Assembly: GCA_027486345.1 (NCBI GenBank) | Contig: JAIXPH010000036.1 | Coordinates: 208,128-272,127 of the forward strand | DNA length: 64,000 bases | Origin: Paracoccaceae bacterium | GTDB taxonomy: Bacteria; Pseudomonadota; Alphaproteobacteria; Rhodobacterales; Rhodobacteraceae | Reading direction: 5' to 3' | In this document: positions 39,756-50,621 of the stretch, in pieces | How positions within the stretch are numbered: the stretch's first letter is position 1 | How the letters are laid out: every line of letters begins with the position of its first letter | Program-made: the position numbers and the translations under genes | The notes under the pieces: model-generated | Told to the model about the DNA's origin: nothing | Database searches by the model: none | What the model saw: only the letters and a program-made list of their open reading frames with translations

Positions 39756-40382
39756 TCACGGCGCGGGATCGGGGGCGGTGGTGGATTCACCCGGGGCGGG
39801 CCCGTCTCCCAGCACCGCATCCAGCCGCGCGATGGCGGTGGCGGTCACGTCCACGCCGCTCTGGCTGTAGATCACCGCGCGGGCGTCGATGATCACCTCG
39901 GCCCCGACATCGCGCAACAGGCCATCAAGCACGGGACGCACCGTCTCCACGAAACGGCGCTGTTCGGCGTCGAGCCGGGCCTTGATGTCATCGGATTTCG
40001 CCGTCTGCGCCTTGCGGATGCCCTCGGCCTTGGCATCGAACTCTGCGGCAAGGGTCTGGAACTCCTTGGCGGGCAGTTTCGAGCGGCGCTCAGTCAGGTC
40101 GCGTTCCTCGGCCTCAAGGGCGGTTTCGATACGGCGGTTCTCGGCCTGCAACGTCTCGATCGCCTGCTGATGCCGTGCCAAGACGGCCTTGCCGAAGCGG
40201 CTTTCGCCGAAAAGCCGGTCCTGATCCAGCACGAGGACCGATGACTGCACCAAAGGCCCCGGCACGGGGGCCGTCGTCTGGTCCTGCGCACACGCTGTCG
40301 TCCCGGCCCCCGCAAGGGCCAGCACGCAAGCGAGACAGCGCAATCCGGCCAGGGTCGGCCCGGCAGACACTGGCCCCGGCAT
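39756..40382 (-). CDS. OmpH/Skp family periplasmic chaperone
   Basis: The protein has 208 residues. A signal peptide (start MPGPVSAGPTLAGLRCLACV, cut near ACAQD) precedes a long coiled-coil (about 75-165; ETALEAEERDLTERRSKLPA) between beta segments, the Skp layout. It would hold unfolded outer-membrane proteins for BamA. The ATG overlaps the bamA stop (ATGA). Sequence conservation in this family is low, so the call also rests on position. Confidence 0.85.
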   Translation of the reverse strand: MPGPVSAGPTLAGLRCLACVLALAGAGTTACAQDQTTAPVPGPLVQSSVLVLDQDRLFGESRFGKAVLARHQQAIETLQAENRRIETALEAEERDLTERRSKLPAKEFQTLAAEFDAKAEGIRKAQTAKSDDIKARLDAEQRRFVETVRPVLDGLLRDVGAEVIIDARAVIYSQSGVDVTATAIARLDAVLGDGPAPGESTTAPDPAP

Positions 40383-42733
40383 CAGAACTTGGTCGAGACC
40401 GTCAGGTCGAAGGTCTGCTCCTTGTCGTAGCTTTCCTTTTGCAACGCCCGGGAGAAGTTGAACCGCAGCGGCCCGATGGGCGTGTCCCACAGCAGCGAGA
40501 CCCCGACGGCCGAGCGCAGGTGGAAGCCGTCATCCACCGTCCCCGAGGCCGCCGCACGGTCGTCCAGCCCCCAGACGGAGCCGACGTCAAAGAACACGCC
40601 GCCGCCGATGCCATATTCCTCTGGCAGGCCCAGCGGGAAGTCGGCCTCAAACCGCGCCACGGCAAAGACATTGCCGCCAAGCGCATCATCGGTCCCCAGA
40701 TCGCGCGGGCCGATGCCGTTCGATTCGAAGCCGCGCAGCTTGTTGTTGCCGAAGTAGCGGTCGGTCACGCGGCTGCCGTAATCGCCGAAACTGTTCAGCA
40801 TCGAGCCTTCGAAGATGGCCCGCAAGGTGACCTCTTCTTGCAGCACGCGACGCTCGGCCAAGGCAAAGACCGTGCTTTCCAGATACTGCCGGTCGCCGCC
40901 CAGGCCGCCGATGTTCTGGCCAAAGCGCAGCAGGATGCCGCCCAAGGGGTTGATGCCCTCGATGCGGTTGTCATAGCTCCAGCGGTAGCCCGCGTAGCTG
41001 CTGATGAGCGCGCCGTCATTCGCCTCGCGCTGGATGATCGACGAGATGGCAGTATTCACGTCAGACAGCCGGGTTTCTTGCAAGCCGTAGCGCACCGACA
41101 GGCGGGCGATCTCTCCGACCGGGAATTCCAGAGAGGGCGAGAACGAGACCACGCGCGTGTCATATTGCGCGTTTTCGTTGTCGGTCTGGGTCAGGCCCGC
41201 ACCCAGGGAAAAGGCCACGTCCCGGCCGAGGAAGGCCGGTTCGGTGAAGGACATATTGAAGGATTGCGAGGTGTCGGCGGTGTTGACGTTCAACGCCAGC
41301 GCCTGCCCCCGGCCAAGGAAGTTGCTTTCCGAATAGCCGACGCTGAAGCCGACACCCGACGACACGCCATAGGACGCGCCCAGCGACAACGAGCCTGTCG
41401 CCGCCTCTTCGACATCCACGTTCACCACGACCTGATCCGCTGCCGTGCCCGGTTGGGCATCGACCTGCACATCCGAGAAATAGGCCAGCGCGCGGATACG
41501 CTCGGCGGCCTTGCGGATTTCGCGCGGGTTGAAGGGGTCGCCTTCCGCCGTGCGAAACTCGCGCCGCACAACCTGATCCAGCGTGGTGGCATTGCCTTCG
41601 ATGTCGATGCGTTCGACAAAGATCCGCTCGCCACGCACGATGGCGAATTGCACGTCGACCACCCCACCCCGGTCGTCACGGGTCAGCCGCGGCTCCACCC
41701 GGATGAAGTTCAACCCCTTGGCCAGCGCCAGATTTTCCATCCGGGTGACGTTGGAATCGATCAGGCTGGGGGACCATGTCTGGCCCGCGCGGATGCGCTT
41801 GACGGCATCGAATTCGGCGGCGTCGATGCCTTCGACCTCGGACACGGTAGAGGTGTTGCCGATCGTGAAACTTTGGCCTTCACGGATGGTGAAGGTCACG
41901 AAGAAAGCGTCGCGTTCGCGCGAGACGTCAGAGCTGGCGTCCACCACATCCACGTCGATATAGCCGCGCGACAGGTAGAAATCGCGCAAAAGCTGCTTGT
42001 CCAGCTCCAGCCGTTCCGCCACGAAGGTGTCGCGCTGGATGATCGTCCGCAACAGGCCCGCCTGTTTGGTCTGCAACACCTGACGCAGGCGGCGGTCACT
42101 ATAGGCGCGGTTGCCAACGAAGGAGATGCGCTCGATCTCCACCACCTTGCCTTCGGCGATCTCGAACACGAGGTCCACGCGGTTGCCGTCACGCTTGATG
42201 ATGCGCGGCTCCACCGTGGCGGCGATGCGGCCCTTGACGCGGTAGGTCTCGGCGATGGCGGCGGCATCCTGTTCGGCCTGCGCGGGCGAATAGACGCGCG
42301 ACGAGACCGACTTGATCAGCGGCGCAAGGTCTTCGTCCTTGATCCGCTTGTTGCCTTCAAAATTGATCACATTGATCATCGGGTTCTCAACCACCCGGAT
42401 CACCAGCGTGGAGCCTTGCGGGTCGATCTCGACGCTGGCGAACAGGCCAGAGTTCACGATGCGCTGATAGGCGGCGTTCAATTCGGCGGCGCTGACCTCG
42501 GCCCCGCGCGGCAGGTCGGCAAAGCCGATGATCGAGGCGGGATCGACGTATTGGTTGCCCTCGACCGTCACCGCCGAGAAACTGTAGCTCTGCGCCAGCG
42601 CAGGTCCGACGGCCAGCATCGGCACCGCCGCGGTGGACAGGAACAAGGCCGCAAGGACAGGACGAATGCGGGCCCGCTGCGGCCCCGAACCAATCCTGCC
42701 GGTCGCATTCTGTCCGCGCATTTTCCCACCCAT
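40382..42733 (-). CDS. bamA: Outer membrane protein assembly factor BamA
   Basis: The protein has 783 residues. A long N-terminal leader and signal peptide end at GPALAQS. Five POTRA domains (about 50-445; YSFSAVTVEGNQYVDP begins the first) precede a 16-strand beta-barrel with GLRGFES-type loop (KLRGFESNGIGPRD) and the C-terminal FDLTVSTKF ending in F. It inserts outer-membrane beta-barrels. An internal ATG at 42721 is an alternative start. It is followed by ompH and the lipid A genes. Confidence 0.95.
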   Translation of the reverse strand: MGGKMRGQNATGRIGSGPQRARIRPVLAALFLSTAAVPMLAVGPALAQSYSFSAVTVEGNQYVDPASIIGFADLPRGAEVSAAELNAAYQRIVNSGLFASVEIDPQGSTLVIRVVENPMINVINFEGNKRIKDEDLAPLIKSVSSRVYSPAQAEQDAAAIAETYRVKGRIAATVEPRIIKRDGNRVDLVFEIAEGKVVEIERISFVGNRAYSDRRLRQVLQTKQAGLLRTIIQRDTFVAERLELDKQLLRDFYLSRGYIDVDVVDASSDVSRERDAFFVTFTIREGQSFTIGNTSTVSEVEGIDAAEFDAVKRIRAGQTWSPSLIDSNVTRMENLALAKGLNFIRVEPRLTRDDRGGVVDVQFAIVRGERIFVERIDIEGNATTLDQVVRREFRTAEGDPFNPREIRKAAERIRALAYFSDVQVDAQPGTAADQVVVNVDVEEAATGSLSLGASYGVSSGVGFSVGYSESNFLGRGQALALNVNTADTSQSFNMSFTEPAFLGRDVAFSLGAGLTQTDNENAQYDTRVVSFSPSLEFPVGEIARLSVRYGLQETRLSDVNTAISSIIQREANDGALISSYAGYRWSYDNRIEGINPLGGILLRFGQNIGGLGGDRQYLESTVFALAERRVLQEEVTLRAIFEGSMLNSFGDYGSRVTDRYFGNNKLRGFESNGIGPRDLGTDDALGGNVFAVARFEADFPLGLPEEYGIGGGVFFDVGSVWGLDDRAAASGTVDDGFHLRSAVGVSLLWDTPIGPLRFNFSRALQKESYDKEQTFDLTVSTKF

Positions 42734-42878
42734 GTCTCAAGCTATCTGTTGTGGGACTCAGTAGCTTGAACCGCGCCAGTTGTCAAAAGGCGGCGGTCAG
42801 GGAAGGCGATCTTCGGACAGGATCCGACCCTTGGGCCGCCACCGGTTCACCCCTTCGGCGCAGAGGCTTGCGCAGGGA

Positions 42879-43016
42879 TCATGCCGCCAGCAGGATCGAG
42901 CCCATCAGCGCGCCGCAGACCAGACCCGCGGCCACCATCGCGGCCGAGATCAGGCGGTCGGAATGGACCGTGACCATCAGCGCGACACTGCGATACCCTT
43001 CGAAAACGTGGCGCAT
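42879..43016 (-). CDS. 45-residue membrane peptide between rseP and bamA (unnamed)
   Basis: The frame has GGAGGGG six bases before the ATG, and encodes MRHVFEGYRSVALMVTVHSD followed by a hydrophobic helix (LISAAMVAAGLVCGALMG) ending SILLAA. The ribosome site, sealed length and membrane-helix pattern argue that it is translated. It lies in the 374-base gap between rseP (ends 43108) and bamA (starts 42733) on the same strand. The rest of the gap shows no gene. Function unknown; a role linked to RseP or BamA is only positional inference. Confidence 0.6.
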   Translation of the reverse strand: MRHVFEGYRSVALMVTVHSDRLISAAMVAAGLVCGALMGSILLAA

Positions 43017-43107
43017 GACACCCCCTCCACTGGCTATGGTGCTGAAGGTGCCCGGCGATTATGGCGGCAGTGGGACGGATTTGCAGTGGTGCCAAGACCT
43101 TTTCGCG

Positions 43108-44451
43108 TCAGCAGAACAGATCGTTGGTCAGGGCAAAGACCATCAGCGTTCCGATCAGCGCAAGGCCCAGCGTCATCAGGCCCCGCATGGCGCGGTCGGT
43201 GGGCGGGCGGCGCATCACGGCCTCATAGAGGTGGAACACCAGATGGCCACCGTCCAGCACCGGCACCGGGAAGAGGTTCATCATCCCCACCGCCGTGGAG
43301 AGGGCCGCGATCATCCACAGGAAATCCGCCCCGCCCGCGCTGGCCGCCGCCCCGGCGGTTTCCGCGATGCCGATGGGTCCGCGCAGGTTGCAGCTGGAAA
43401 TCGCCCCCGACACCATGTGCCACAGCGCCGAGAGCGAGGTGGTCACCAGACCCCACATCGTCGATCCGGCCATGGACAGCGCCTCGAACAGGCCCGGCGT
43501 GCGGGTTTCGGGGCTGAACACCAGCCCCCCCGACAGGCCGATCAGCCAGCGCGTCTCGAACCCGCCCTCGGGCAGCGGCAAGTCGCTGCGCCGTGGCGTC
43601 AGGGTGATGTCGAACGTCTCGCCCGCGCGCCAGACGGTCAGTGCCTGCGGTTTGCCCTCTGATCCGCGGATCGCCTGTTCCAACTGGCCAAAGGCAAAGA
43701 CCGGCGTGCCGTTGATCGCGGTGATCACGTCCCCTTCGGCCAGACCTGCCTCTGCCGCCGCCGATTGCGGATGCACCGCAAGCACCAACGGCGGGCGCGG
43801 GAACGGCCCCTCGACGGTGATGGCCCGCCCTTCGCGCAGCACGTCGTAGCGCAGGCTGGCGGTGGGGGGCAGCGTGTCGATCACCGCCGACAGGGTGGTG
43901 AAATCCGGCGTCGGCTGGCCGTTCAGCGCGGTGATCTCATCCCCGGCGCGCAGGCTTTCGCCCTGAAACGGCATCGGCGACAGGCTGCCCACCGTGGGGC
44001 GGTCTGTCGCCACGCCAAGCGCCAGAAACATCCCCGAAAAGACCACGGCGGACAGGATGAAATTGAACAGCGGCCCCGCCGCGACAGTGGCCGCCCGCGC
44101 CCAGAGCGGCGCGCCATGCATCGTGGCGCGGCGTTCCTCGGCCGTCAGCCCGGCATAGACACCCTCGTCGGCCTTGGCCGATGCGGCGTTGCTGTCGCCA
44201 AGGAATTTCACGTAGCCGCCAAAGGGCAAGGCCGCGAGTTGCCAGCGCGTGCCATGCCTGTCCTGCCGCGACCACAGCACCGGCCCGAATCCCAAGGAGA
44301 ACACCTCGGCCCGGATGCCCGACCAACGCCCCACGATGTAATGGCCGTATTCATGCACGAAGACGATGACCGACAACGCCACGACAAAGGCCGCGAAGGT
44401 GAAGGCGAAGCTGCCGAATGTCGGAAGAAGCGCGGAAAGGTCCAAAGTCAC
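43108..44451 (-). CDS. rseP: Site-2 RIP metalloprotease RseP
   Basis: The protein has 447 residues, an inner-membrane zinc protease of the S2P family. HEYGH in VIVFVHEYGHYIVG is the HExxH site in the first helix; VPVLDGGHLVFHLYEAV carries the third ligand. Two PDZ domains (about 135-300; GLAEGDVITAINGTPV) lie in the periplasm. It releases anti-sigma factors after a first cut and clears signal peptides. It overlaps dxr by 4 nt. Confidence 0.95.
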   Translation of the reverse strand: MTLDLSALLPTFGSFAFTFAAFVVALSVIVFVHEYGHYIVGRWSGIRAEVFSLGFGPVLWSRQDRHGTRWQLAALPFGGYVKFLGDSNAASAKADEGVYAGLTAEERRATMHGAPLWARAATVAAGPLFNFILSAVVFSGMFLALGVATDRPTVGSLSPMPFQGESLRAGDEITALNGQPTPDFTTLSAVIDTLPPTASLRYDVLREGRAITVEGPFPRPPLVLAVHPQSAAAEAGLAEGDVITAINGTPVFAFGQLEQAIRGSEGKPQALTVWRAGETFDITLTPRRSDLPLPEGGFETRWLIGLSGGLVFSPETRTPGLFEALSMAGSTMWGLVTTSLSALWHMVSGAISSCNLRGPIGIAETAGAAASAGGADFLWMIAALSTAVGMMNLFPVPVLDGGHLVFHLYEAVMRRPPTDRAMRGLMTLGLALIGTLMVFALTNDLFC

Positions 44452-45632
44452 GAATTCCTGTGCCGGGAGCGGGCCAGTTCATCCGCCCGTCTCCGGGCGA
44501 GTTGGTCAGTCGCAAGCACCGCGTCAAGGTCTGGTATCCCGCCGCCCGGTCCGATTTCCCCGGAAAGCCGGTCCAGAACGCCTTCGACCACCGCCGCCAT
44601 CTCAAGGAAAGCAAGGCGTCCGGCGATGAAATGGTCCAGCGCGATTTCTTTTGCCGCGTTGAAGGCGGCCCCGGTCAGACCGCGCTGGCGCATCACCTCG
44701 CGCGCAAGGCGCAGGGCGGGAAAGCGCGTCTCATCGGGGGCCTGAAAGGTCAGTTGTCCCAGCTTGGCCAGATCCAGCCGCGCCACGGGGACATCGCCCC
44801 GGTCCGGCCAATGCAGGGCAAAGCCGATGGCGTGGCGCATGTCGGGCGGGCCGAGATGCGCCATCACACCCCCGTCGGTGAAGCCGACCAGCGCATGGAC
44901 GATGCTTTGCGGATGCACCAGCACCTCGATCTGCTCTGGCGCGAAACCGAAGAACTCCCGCGTTTCGATCAGTTCTAGCCCCTTGTTGAACATCGAGGCC
45001 GAATCGATACTGATCCGCTGGCCCATGGACCAGTTCGGATGTGCCACAGCCTCACGCACCGTGGCCGCCGCCAGACGCTCCAGCGGCCAGTCGCGGAAAG
45101 GACCGCCGCTGGCGGTGATGATCACCCGTTCCACGGCGCGCATATCCTCGCCGGTCAGGGCCTGAAACACGGCGGAATGTTCGCTGTCCACCGGCAGGAT
45201 CGTCGCGCCATGATCCCGCGCAGTCTGCATCAGCAAAGGCCCCGCCGTGACCAGCGATTCCTTGTTGGCCAAGGCCAGCGTCCGCCCATGCCGCAGGGCG
45301 CGCAGGCCGGGCACCAGACCGGCGGCGCCCACGATGGCGGACATGGTCCAGTCGGCGGGACGGTCGGCGGCTTCGGCAATCGCCTGTGCACCCGCCGCCG
45401 CCTGCACACCCGACCCGGCGAGTGCGTCGCGCAGCGCGGGGAGTTCGTCCTCATGCGCGGTGACGGCGATTTCGGCACGCAATTCGCGCGCCATTTCGGC
45501 CAGACGCGCGATGTTGCGCCCGCCAGTGAGGGCGACGGTGCGGAACGCCTCTGCCCCGCCTGCGCGGCGGATCAGGTCAAAGGTGCTTTCCCCGATGGAC
45601 CCGGTCACGCCGAAAATGGAAATGGACCGCAT
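44448..45632 (-). CDS. dxr: 1-deoxy-D-xylulose 5-phosphate reductoisomerase
   Basis: The protein has 394 residues. It makes methylerythritol phosphate, the committed step of non-mevalonate isoprenoid synthesis. NADPH motif SIFGVTGSIGESTFDLI is N-terminal; LPVDSEHSAVFQAL, ITASGGPFRDWPLERL and HPNWSMGQRISIDSASMFNKG (in part NWSMGQRISIDSASMF) form the active site. The ATG at 45632 (MRSISIF) is used; the frame is open 13 codons upstream. Confidence 0.95.
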   Translation of the reverse strand: MRSISIFGVTGSIGESTFDLIRRAGGAEAFRTVALTGGRNIARLAEMARELRAEIAVTAHEDELPALRDALAGSGVQAAAGAQAIAEAADRPADWTMSAIVGAAGLVPGLRALRHGRTLALANKESLVTAGPLLMQTARDHGATILPVDSEHSAVFQALTGEDMRAVERVIITASGGPFRDWPLERLAAATVREAVAHPNWSMGQRISIDSASMFNKGLELIETREFFGFAPEQIEVLVHPQSIVHALVGFTDGGVMAHLGPPDMRHAIGFALHWPDRGDVPVARLDLAKLGQLTFQAPDETRFPALRLAREVMRQRGLTGAAFNAAKEIALDHFIAGRLAFLEMAAVVEGVLDRLSGEIGPGGGIPDLDAVLATDQLARRRADELARSRHRNS

Positions 45633-45645
45633 ATCCCCGCCCCCG

Positions 45646-46430
45646 TCAGTGAATCGGCAGCGGCAGGACAAGGCCGATCAGCATCAGGGCCACCGTCGCC
45701 CCGATCAGCGCATCGAATCGGTCAAGCAAGCCGCCATGGCCGGGGATCAGGTTGGAACTGTCCTTGATGCCCGCCCGCCGCTTCAGCCAGCTTTCCGCGA
45801 TGTCGCCCAACTGCCCGGCAAAGGCCACCACCGGCGACAACAGCACCACCCAGACCGACCCGAACCCCAGCCGCCAGAAGATCACCCCGACAATGGCCGC
45901 GCCAAGCCAGCCCGCCGCCGTGCCGGACCATGTCTTCTTGGGGCTGATCGCAGGCCAGAACTTCGGCCCGCCAAGGATGCGGCCCGCGAAATACCCCATC
46001 ACGTCAGAGGCCACGACGACCGAGATCAACCACAATATCGCGCTTTGACCATTGGCAAAGCGCAGATCGACCAAGGCAAAGCCCGTGACCATGATGGCGG
46101 CAGCGTAAACGGTGGCGATGCGGCGGTCGCGGCGCGGGGTCAGCGCCAGCGCCAAGGACGGCACCAAGAGCGCCAAGGGGGCCAGATCGCCCCGCAACAC
46201 CAGGGCCGCCAACAGGCTCCCTGCCCCGATGGCCCCCATCGCCAGCGGCGTGCCCCGCCGCCCCGGCGCGGTGATGCGCGCCAACTCCCAGATCATCCCC
46301 CCGGTCAGCAGGATGGCCAGCGCGGCGAAGGAGATCCCGCCCAGCCAGATTTCCGCTGCGCCGACCAGCACCATGACCGCGGCGGAGAGCACGCGGGGGC
46401 GCAGATCGGACCAGCGTCCGGCATCACCGC

Positions 46431-46434
<4 letters not shown>
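45646..46434 (-). CDS. cdsA: Phosphatidate cytidylyltransferase
   Basis: The protein has 262 residues, an integral membrane enzyme with about eight hydrophobic helices that makes CDP-diacylglycerol. The CDS signature is seen in SPKKTWSGTAAG and RRAGIKDSSNLIPGHGGLLD with DRFDALIG. It overlaps uppS by 4 nt and precedes dxr by 13 nt. Confidence 0.94.
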
Positions 46435-47171
<737 letters not shown>

Positions 47172-47242
47172 GCCCCGCCCTTTACTGGCCGCCTTTACCC
47201 GGAAAACACCACTTCGGGGGCCGCATCCTCCCCCGCGCGGCG

Positions 47243-47809
47243 TCAGACCTGCATGATCTCGGCCTGTTTCTGTTCCAGCACCTTGTCCACCGCCGCGATG
47301 GACTTGTCGGTCAGTTCCTGCACCTCGTCCGACCACATCTTCTGGTCATCCTCGGACATGCCCGCCGCCTTGGCCTTCTTGATCTGGTCCATGCCGTCGC
47401 GCCGCACGTTGCGGATCGAGACCTTGCAGCTTTCGGCATATTGCGCGGCGACCTTGGTCAGTTCCTTGCGGCGCTGTTCGTTCAGTTCCGGGATCGGCAG
47501 GCGGATCAGCGGACCATCGGTGACGGGGTTGATCCCCAACCCCGACTCGCGGATGGCCTTTTCAACCTTGGAGATCATGCCCTTGTCCCAGACGTTGATC
47601 ACCACCATGCGCGGCTCGGGCACGTTGACGGTGCCAAGCTGGTTGATCGGGGTCATCTGGCCGTAAGCCTCGACCTGAATGGGTTCCAGCATCTGCGCCG
47701 AGGCGCGGCCCGTCCGCAGCGAGGCGAATTCGGTTTTCAGCGCATTCATGGCGCCGTCCATCCGGCGCTGGATCGCGTCGAGGTCGATGTCGAGATCGTC
47801 TTGCGACAT
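47243..47809 (-). CDS. frr: Ribosome recycling factor
   Basis: The protein has 188 residues, the standard RRF length. [20 protein letters not shown] (20 residues) begins domain II and [15 protein letters not shown] lies in the C-terminal helix. It splits post-termination ribosomes with EF-G. It lies between pyrH and uppS in the classic pyrH-frr-uppS order. Confidence 0.96.
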   Translation of the reverse strand: MSQDDLDIDLDAIQRRMDGAMNALKTEFASLRTGRASAQMLEPIQVEAYGQMTPINQLGTVNVPEPRMVVINVWDKGMISKVEKAIRESGLGINPVTDGPLIRLPIPELNEQRRKELTKVAAQYAESCKVSIRNVRRDGMDQIKKAKAAGMSEDDQKMWSDEVQELTDKSIAAVDKVLEQKQAEIMQV

Positions 47810-47920
47810 GGTGGGTGATCCTATCGTCTGGTCCGTGTCAGCGCCGGAATTGACCCTCTATAGCAGAGCACATCCGGCAGGGTATAGATGTTCGCGCACA
47901 AACGGTCCTTGGCCCGGCCC

Positions 47921-48655
47921 TCAGCCGGTGACCTTGGTATAGGTGCCCTCGCCGCGCAGGATGGTGCGGAAGCCGCCCGGCTCATCCAGACTGAACACGA
48001 TGATCGGCAGGTCATTGTCCCGCGCCAAGGCGATGGCAGAGGCGTCCATCACCCCCAGATGCTTGGCAAGGCATTCGTCATAGCTGACGGTGTCATAGCG
48101 CTTGGCATCAGCGTGTTTCTTGGGGTCCTTGTCATAGACACCATCGACCTTGGTGCCCTTGAAGATCGCCTGACAGGCCATCTCGTTGGCGCGCAGGGTG
48201 GCGGCCGTGTCGGTGGTGAAATAGGGGTTGCCGGTGCCCGCCGCGAAGATGCAGACGCGCTTTTTCTCAAGGTGCCGCACGGCGCGGCGGCGGATATAGG
48301 GCTCGCAGACCTGATCCATCGGGATGGCGCTGATCACGCGGGTGAAAACTCCCAAAGCCTCCAGCGAGGATTGCATCGCCAGCGCGTTCATCACCGTGGC
48401 CAGCATCCCCATGTAATCGGCGGTGGTGCGTTCCATCCCCTGCGCCGATCCGGCGAGTCCCCGGAAGATATTGCCGCCGCCGATGACCATGCAGATCTCG
48501 ACGCCCATTTCCTGCACCGACTTCACCTCTTGCGCGATGCGCGCCACGGTCGGCGGGTGCAGGCCATAGCCTTGGTCCCCCATCAACGCCTCGCCGGAAA
48601 TCTTGAGCATGACGCGGCTGTATTTGACCGATGGCTCAAGGACCGGTTTTGTCAT
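47921..48655 (-). CDS. pyrH: UMP kinase (uridylate kinase)
   Basis: The protein has 244 residues of the amino acid kinase fold. [29 protein letters not shown] and [15 protein letters not shown] are family motifs. It phosphorylates UMP as a hexamer, with allosteric GTP and UTP. The ATG at 48655 ([14 protein letters not shown]) fits the family; the frame is open far upstream without similarity. Confidence 0.96.
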   Translation of the reverse strand: MTKPVLEPSVKYSRVMLKISGEALMGDQGYGLHPPTVARIAQEVKSVQEMGVEICMVIGGGNIFRGLAGSAQGMERTTADYMGMLATVMNALAMQSSLEALGVFTRVISAIPMDQVCEPYIRRRAVRHLEKKRVCIFAAGTGNPYFTTDTAATLRANEMACQAIFKGTKVDGVYDKDPKKHADAKRYDTVSYDECLAKHLGVMDASAIALARDNDLPIIVFSLDEPGGFRTILRGEGTYTKVTG

Positions 48656-48848
48656 GGGAAACCCCGTTGTTGCTGGTTTGATAAGCTGTCGCTTTGGATT
48701 GGGGCGCAAAATGTCGTAAAACGCCGTGGGGTTCAACCGGGGAACCGCAGCCAATCCGCCAAAGGCAGGGCATGACGCCGGGCAAAGGGACTTTCCCTTC
48801 GGCCCTGATCCGCTTAACCCTGTGGCCAAAGGGATTGCGGAGGATGGC

Positions 48849-49592
48849 ATGAAGAAACTGGCGGCAGGAAACTGGAAGATGAACGGCACGGCGGCCAGCC
48901 TGTCCGAGGTGACCGCGCTGGTACAGGCCCATCCCGCGCCGGGCTGTGAGATGCTGCTGTGCCCCCCCGCCACGCTGGTCGCCACCATGGCCGCCACCGC
49001 CAAGGGCACCGCGCTTAAGGTCGGCGGGCAGGATTGCCATGCCAAGGCATCGGGCGCGCATACCGGCGACATCTCGGCCCAGATGCTGCGCGATGCCGGG
49101 GCGAGCCACGTGATCCTTGGTCATTCCGAACGCCGCGCCGATCACGGCGAAACCGACGCGCAGGTGCTGGCCAAGGCTGAAGCCGCCATCGCCGCCGGCC
49201 TGATCGCCGTCGTCTGCATCGGCGAGACCGAGGCCGAGCGGGACGCAGGCCGCACGCTGGATGTGGTCGGCACGCAGTTGCACGGCTCGGTTCCCGCTGG
49301 GGCGACTGCGGCCAATCTGGTCATCGCCTATGAACCCGTCTGGGCCATCGGCACCGGCCGCACCCCAACGATCCCCGAGATTGCCGAAGTCCACGCCTCC
49401 CTGCGCGCCCGCCTGACCGCCCGCATCGGGGAACAGGCGGCAGGGGTGCGCCTGCTCTATGGCGGTTCGGTCAAACCCTCGAACGCGGCCGAGATTTTCG
49501 CCGTGCCCCATGTTGACGGGGCCTTGGTCGGCGGGGCCAGCCTGAAGGCCAGCGATTTCGGCGCCATCGTCGCAGCCTTGTCCGCAGCCTGA
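48849..49592 (+). CDS. tpiA: Triosephosphate isomerase
   Basis: The protein has 247 residues. Lys in AAGNWKMNG, His in VILGHSERR and the catalytic Glu in [15 protein letters not shown] are all present, and LYGGSVKP closes the phosphate site. It is the glycolysis/gluconeogenesis isomerase. It diverges from pyrH; no other glycolytic gene is adjacent. Confidence 0.96.
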   Translation: MKKLAAGNWKMNGTAASLSEVTALVQAHPAPGCEMLLCPPATLVATMAATAKGTALKVGGQDCHAKASGAHTGDISAQMLRDAGASHVILGHSERRADHGETDAQVLAKAEAAIAAGLIAVVCIGETEAERDAGRTLDVVGTQLHGSVPAGATAANLVIAYEPVWAIGTGRTPTIPEIAEVHASLRARLTARIGEQAAGVRLLYGGSVKPSNAAEIFAVPHVDGALVGGASLKASDFGAIVAALSAA

Positions 49593-49685
49593 TCGCGCCC
49601 TTGCTTCCCAATGAAGCGTCGGTCCCGGATCAGCCAAGCGGTCTGGTCCGGGCCATGCTGCGCGCCAGTTAAATTTGGAATCACC

Positions 49686-50621
49686 ATGACCGCTTCCCCG
49701 ATCCGCGCGCAGGGCGCAATTGCCGCCAACCTGACCTGCATGGCCTCGATGCTGATCTGGGCCGCCGCCCTGCCCGCCGCCGAAGTCCTGATCCGCGCGG
49801 AACCGGCCATTCTCTCCCCCCTCTGGATCAATGCCGCGCGCATGGTGATGGCGGCAGCCTTCCTGCTGCCGATCTGGCTGCTGGTCGAGGGGCCGGGAGC
49901 CTTGCGTCAGGCCAATTGGGGGCGCGGGATCATGGTCGGTTCCCTCATTGGTCTTGGGGCGCTTTTGCTGGTTTTTGGACAGGGCAAGACCTCGGCCGTG
50001 ATGGCGGCGGTGGTGTCCTCTGCCATGCCCCTGATCGGGATGGCGCTGGAGATCGCCTTGGACGGGCGCAAACTCACCCGCGCCATCGTGCTGGGGCTGT
50101 TACTGTCCGTCATCGGGGGTGTGCTGGCCGCGGGCCGGTTTGACGGCGGCATCGGCTTTGGCATCGGCGCGCTTCTTTGCCTTGGGTCGGTCATGACCTT
50201 CACCCTCGCCTCACGCTGGACCGTCACGGCATTGCCAAGGCTGACGCCTTTGGGCTCCACCACGGTCACTGTCTGCGGCGCCGCTGTCGCCGCGCTGATC
50301 TTCGCATTAGGCGGCGCGGCCCTTGGCCAGCCGGTCGGGGACCTTACGCGCTTCGGTGCATGGGAGTTCGGCGCGCTGGCCATCTACGGCGTCGGCGGTC
50401 TGGCGATCAGCCAGCTGCTCTGGATCATCGCCGTGGGCCGCCTCGGCATCGCCATGTCGGCGCTGCACATCAACCTCACGCCGTTTTACGTCATGCTCTT
50501 CATGCTGGCCCTGGGCGGCACGTGGAACTGGCTGCAAGCGGCAGGGGCGGCGCTGGTCTGCATCGGCGTGCTGATCGCCCAAGGCCTGATCTCCCAAGGA
50601 TTCTTCACCCGGACCGCCTGA
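49686..50621 (+). CDS. EamA-family (DMT) transporter
   Basis: The protein has 311 residues with ten predicted helices in two EamA repeats (about 15-145 and 165-300). It contains ANLTCMASMLIWAAALPAAE near the start, and HINLTPFYVMLFMLALGG near the end. The substrate is unknown; the family exports amino acids, metabolites or drugs. Its TGA overlaps the ATG of the following P450 by one base (TGATG), so the two are translationally coupled. Confidence 0.86.
   Translation: MTASPIRAQGAIAANLTCMASMLIWAAALPAAEVLIRAEPAILSPLWINAARMVMAAAFLLPIWLLVEGPGALRQANWGRGIMVGSLIGLGALLLVFGQGKTSAVMAAVVSSAMPLIGMALEIALDGRKLTRAIVLGLLLSVIGGVLAAGRFDGGIGFGIGALLCLGSVMTFTLASRWTVTALPRLTPLGSTTVTVCGAAVAALIFALGGAALGQPVGDLTRFGAWEFGALAIYGVGGLAISQLLWIIAVGRLGIAMSALHINLTPFYVMLFMLALGGTWNWLQAAGAALVCIGVLIAQGLISQGFFTRTA

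Noticed and set aside
40175..42769. 864-codon open frame opposite bamA
   Set aside because: A shadow of bamA; no ribosome site and no recognisable domain.
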